Below, in pieces: positions 60,380-64,000 of a DNA stretch of 64,000 bases. The stretch's first letter is position 1. Each line of letters opens with the position of its first letter. Both the position numbers and the translations under genes were made by a program. Below the pieces are notes generated by a model, which was not told where the DNA came from, ran no database searches, and saw only the letters and a program-made list of their open reading frames with translations. This DNA is from Haliclona indistincta (taxonomy: Eukaryota > Porifera > Demospongiae > Haplosclerida > Chalinidae), in assembly GCA_964017065.1 (NCBI GenBank), contig OZ024786.1, forward strand, positions 14,892,940 to 14,956,939, read 5' to 3'.

Positions 60380-60627
60380 ACTGACTCGTGAACTGGTGAA
60401 CTGGTTCCACGGGCAACACTGTGAAGTTGGCAACTTGATACGAGGCTGAACTAAAATAGTAAAATAAGTATTAATAACTTAATCTAAGTGACAAAAAAAA
60501 ACAGAAATGGTCACCGGAAATGGTCACTATTATTATGCCAAGGTGGGCGGAGTCAAGTAGGCATACAGTAGTCTGTTCGTTTGTGTCTGTGCAAGACTTA
60601 TGTGCTTATGTGTGTGTGTGCATGACT

Positions 60628-60629
<2 letters not shown>

Positions 60630-60712
<83 letters not shown>
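60630..60712. repeat. (GT)n microsatellite
   Basis: About 80 bp of nearly pure GT; it resumes (gtgtgtgtgtgtgtgtg) at 61298-61317 on the other side of the TIR element. Confidence 0.95.
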
Positions 60713-60714
<2 letters not shown>

Positions 60715-61297
60715 GCCTCGTCCCCAGGCCAATTTCTTAGGAAATTAGGCCTGGTAACAACGGACTCGCGCATGCGCCAATTTTTCCGCGAGAAATACGT
60801 ACATGACGCACGTAATGGGCGGGGCCTATCGTTAACTCGTCATCGCAATCAGCTGTTTGCTCAGACATGGCTTCAGCTAATCAGATTGTCAGTGTAGCAA
60901 TCAAGGGTGTAATAACTAAAACAGCACTGACATCAGTTAAAGCTAGCTTATAGTCAAAAACGAACGGTAAGGTGTGGAAACACAGGCTCTTGCCAAAACC
61001 TGTCGGTAGCCAAACAAAAACGTCCCTTCCATTGTAAACCGCGTTGATAGCTGTGCGTTGCTCCGGCTTCAGAACTAGATCTGGCGTCCCTAACTTCTGC
61101 AGCGCGTAAGTAACCTAGCTAGAGAATTCAACAGCCATAACGGTGGAACGAGTCGGCAGTACAGTATACTGATTATGACGTTAGACTGTCACAGATATAA
61201 CACAATAATATACGGTTTCCCAAATATTTGGGAAAAATTAGCGCATGCGCGAGCCGTTGTTACCAGGCTGTCTTTTAGCAGCCTGGGGACGAGGCTA
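60713..61297. mobile_element. TIR element carrying a helicase fragment, 585 bp
   Basis: The ends are inverted: tagcctcgtccccaggc at the left, gcctggggacgaggcta at the right, with further paired blocks (ggtaacaacgg / ccgttgttacc; ctcgcgcatgcgc / gcgcatgcgcgag). It sits in a GT microsatellite, so the target duplication cannot be defined. The interior contains part of a RecQ-like helicase. Confidence 0.8.
60881..61105 (-). pseudogene. RecQ-like helicase fragment (motifs 0, I and Ia)
   Basis: On the minus strand 74 residues read ALQKLGTPDLVLKPEQRTAI, then NGRDVFVWLPTGFGKSLCFH and AVLVITPLIATLTI before a stop. LKPEQ is like the RecQ motif 0, LPTGFGKS is the Walker A (motif I) and VLVITPL is motif Ia. 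The DExH box and all later motifs are missing. It is a 5' piece of a SF2 RecQ-type gene inside a short TIR element, probably from a larger autonomous element that encodes such a helicase. Confidence 0.75.
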
Positions 61298-62707
61298 GTG
61301 TGTGTGTGTGTGTGTGTTCGCAATGCGTATCTCAGCAACCGCTTGCTACTAAGCGCTGAAATTAGCAACACAGGTAGATCTCAGTATTTAATCAAAAACA
61401 AATTAGGCAGAAGTTGCGATTAAAGGCTTTGTTTTCGAGTTATGCCGGCGTGATTTGCTCACCTGGACTGCCGTTGCGAGCGTTCGGGCTTCCTTCAGAG
61501 ACAATACTGTCCACAGCTGGCTACATCGTGCTTAATCTGTGACAGTGCAACTCACACGACTCCATAAGCAGCAATGAAACTAGCGACCGAAAGCGTCTTC
61601 AGATTCATCTTGCTCGTCGAGTGAGCCTGAGCGAGCACGCGTTGATACAGTCTATGCAGGTCAGTCTTCAGTAAACAGCTTGTATTTTTATTACAACAGC
61701 TTGCATGTACAATGCATTTTAGCTACTATTCTGCTACAATCCATGGTTCATCTAAACCCTTCAGTTGTCTACACATGTGATTACAAGCCGTTAACTGAGT
61801 TGGAGAGGTACACAAACATCATTAAATTTTATACAGCAAATTTATCTATTAATTTTTACTGTGGAACTGTATTGATGTCATACAAGCATCTAGCTAAAGA
61901 AATGACTACAGGCAATGACCGGCAGGAAACTTCAATTCTTAAGCTATTCAAATGTAGACCCTAACTGCACTGATTTGTGTAATCGTTATGTGGTAGCATA
62001 ACAGGAAGCATTTGTTTACAATAATTATACAAAGTATTTATCACTCTGCACATCGGACTGCATGTGACAATATTTGTTTGATTGTCTCAGACTGGAAGTT
62101 GCAGACAATGGCTGCAATCCCTTGAAATAGCTGAGCTAGTATGCCTACAGCATCCTGCCTGTAGCTCATGATAGGCTTGTTGATGATATCCTGTCACAGA
62201 CTAGACAACAAGGTGGAAACATTGTCCTGTGAATAAACGAATCATAGCTTCACATACTTAATATGATGTGAGGAACATATATCCATTGTGTCACATCCAA
62301 CTTGAACTATTATAGCATGCAACACTGGCTAAATGTAATCCGGCACATGCTGATTTAGCTCAGTCCTGGTATACCAGCAAGCCCACATGTACAATCCATG
62401 TTGAGCATGTATATTATACATGCTGAGTATACTACGCATTAGTGCTCGCAAGCAGTAAATAGGTATGTAGGCATTATTTTATGAAACATTATTATCATCC
62501 ACTGCAGGACCATGAAACTTTTTCCCCACCACCACCATGAACGGTATCAAAAGTATAATTTATTATCAAATTTGATCAGATCATTATACTCAAGAAGGTT
62601 TTGTGTAAAAATGAAAAATTTGGGAAAACATTAACACATAAACCACAATTACATTTGAACTAAGTTTAATAAAAATTATATTTTTGAGTCGAGTTTGTCA
62701 CCTTTTA

Positions 62708-63146
62708 CTACTCTAGTTCTGCCGCTATAGTTATGACTAGGAGTGAGTCCACAGCTGCTGCTATCACATGCAATACCAGAGTCAGTTGAGGAGACCAGTA
62801 GACTATGTCCTCCGGATCGTCCGAGAGAGGGAGCACATTTTCCAGCAAGTGTTCATGACCGAGGTGCACGTCTGATTCTTCGTTCATTGATCTCTCTAGT
62901 GCTCGTCTGAATCTATGATAGCAGGCAGGGCCTGTGGTCTCCATTGCATCCACGAGAGAGACTATATGCCCGGCAGTATTGTCTGCTGGCCTGGTGTGGT
63001 TGAAGCAACTCCTTGCAGACAGCGAGCGTTATGAGTCGCTCGGACACGAGGTAGGGACAAAGCTGGTTAAGATTAATGTATCGCACTAGCTCAGGAAGAT
63101 AGCGATGGAGAGTAGTCACCATGTCGATCGGACCTTTCACTGTCAT
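62708..63146 (-). pseudogene. A5: CARD-only gene, frameshifted
   Basis: A-type paralogue, start ATG at 63144-63146 (MTVKGPIDMVTTLHRYLPEL). The first CARD half is fine (VSERLITLAVCKELLQPHQA), then about 7 extra bases near 62961-62975 (tatatgcccgg where others have gatg) shift the frame. The second half (MDAMETTGPACYHRFRRALE, HLGHEHLLENVLPLSDDPED) is open in another frame, and a further indel breaks the STDSGIA tail (IVYWSPQLTLVLHV). It is probably dead unless the sequence has assembly errors. Confidence 0.75.
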
Positions 63147-64000
63147 TGACTACCACGCTGCTACAGTATAATGCATCTGCAAACAGAGCGATTTGCTTAT
63201 TTCCTATATTCGTTGTTACTATAAAGGGGATTCCCCGTACACACCTATCGCTGTTTGCGTGGGCTAGCTGAACTGACGACTGCAGCACGCCGGCTGCATG
63301 ATCACATAATAAAGAATGCACACTACTCGCATGATTGATCTGAATTAAACATGACTGATCTGAAAATGTCCTAGGCTAATCTAGCTTATTCCTTAATTCA
63401 TTTATCACTGGTATATAATTATTGTGCATTCTTGATGAATGGTATTTCACTCTCTGTCTACTTGATAGATCCCAGGCGGCCCATTTCTTCTTTGTAGAGA
63501 TATAAATCACTTAATATGGTATGATGTGATGAAATATTTTGATAATTGTAACTAATCTTAAAGAGCTGGTCAAATGGGCTTGGGGCAGACCCTAAGACAA
63601 TGCAGGTGTGTCTAGACACCATTAGGCAGCTACTTCATCCACAGCTGCACGTCACCATGCTTTGTAGCGGTGCAGAGATGCACTATCAAAACTTAGTTTT
63701 TATCAGCAAAGTTGATGAAACCAGCAAAGCTGATAAAACCAGCTAAGTTGAGGAGAAAATGTGTTTGAAAGTACCAAATGCACTGAGCAGAAATACTACC
63801 AACTGGCTGAGTATATGAGGTGATGCACATTGCTATTGGTTGGTATAGTTTGCTTATCACATTCCACATTATAAACCACAAGCTATTCTTGTCAACACAG
63901 CTGCATTAATAATCATTGTTATGGACCTTAAAATAAGCAGTAAATGTAATTATATGGTATTGTAATTAATTTTTTTACAAGAGATGTAAGTGCTCTGAAG

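Larger units (their letters stand above)
60533..61660 (+). repeat. Diverged CCTCGGTGG repeat with nested insertion
   Basis: The start attatgccaaggtgggcgga ... ggcatacagtagtctg and the internal block gagttatgccggcgtgatttgctcac ... ctgtccacagctgg match the family at 2080-2580 and 39830-40397. Its GT-rich stretch has grown into a microsatellite and hosts the TIR element at 60713-61297. Confidence 0.6.
60380..64000. repeat. Segmental duplication unit 6 (A5, runs off the window)
   Basis: It resumes at gaactggttccacgggcaac, is interrupted by a diverged CCTCGGTGG repeat (60533-61660), continues at ctaaacccttcagttgtctac through A5, and past the single-arm version of the unit-1 palindrome (about 63560-63815) to the end. 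Confidence 0.8.

Noticed and set aside
60520..60897. Cys/Val-repeat frame
   Set aside because: Translation of the (GT)n microsatellite running into the TIR element.

Overview
This is eukaryotic, AT-rich, repeat-laden DNA with no operons, no bacterial-style gene packing and no rRNA or CRISPR array. The CARD (death-fold) genes, an intron-rich animal-type CACTA-like transposon with very short introns (about 50-130 nt), and the many TIR elements, foldbacks and microsatellites suggest an early-branching metazoan, most likely a sponge. That assignment is inference.

The window is dominated by a degenerate tandem segmental duplication. A unit of roughly 9-17 kb (size depends on inserted transposons) recurs as unit 1 (1-9418), unit 2 (about 9419-26515), unit 3 (about 26516-42160), unit 4 (about 42161-51850), unit 5 (about 51851-57180) and a partial unit 6 (about 60380-64000). 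Units 5 and 6 are separated by about 3.2 kb that does not obviously belong to the unit. A complete unit carries two small minus-strand genes, here called A and B. Each encodes a protein of about 130-150 aa that is a single CARD domain plus a short acidic Ser/Asp-rich tail with a conserved TDSGIA motif. I find five A copies (A1 about 5.0-6.1 kb, broken; A2 14.7; A3 33.6; A4 55.6; A5 62.7, frameshifted) and four B copies (B1 8.1; B2 24.6, truncated by a transposon; B3 38.9; B4 50.0). A family of CARD-only proteins resembles, in architecture only, the decoy or adaptor CARD proteins of vertebrates, so a role in death-fold or innate-immune signalling is plausible but not shown.

Because the units are paralogous, each acts as an empty-site control for the others. 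Comparing them reveals many insertions with target duplications: a 6833-bp CACTA-like transposon (17822-24654) inside B2, a piggyBac-like element at TTAA inside A1, mariner-, hAT- and Mutator-like non-autonomous elements, a GAAAGCGC foldback element, and several long palindromes whose arms vary together from copy to copy.

The CACTA-like transposon is the most gene-rich part. It has two divergent spliced genes, both reconstructed here with phase-consistent introns: a 12-exon, 851-aa transposase (plus strand) and a 7-exon, 417-aa protein (minus strand) with a C-terminal BEN-like domain. The two starts are separated by about 190 bp containing alternating CG tracts. The main candidates for new biology are the CARD-only tandem array and the CACTA-like element carrying a BEN-domain partner.
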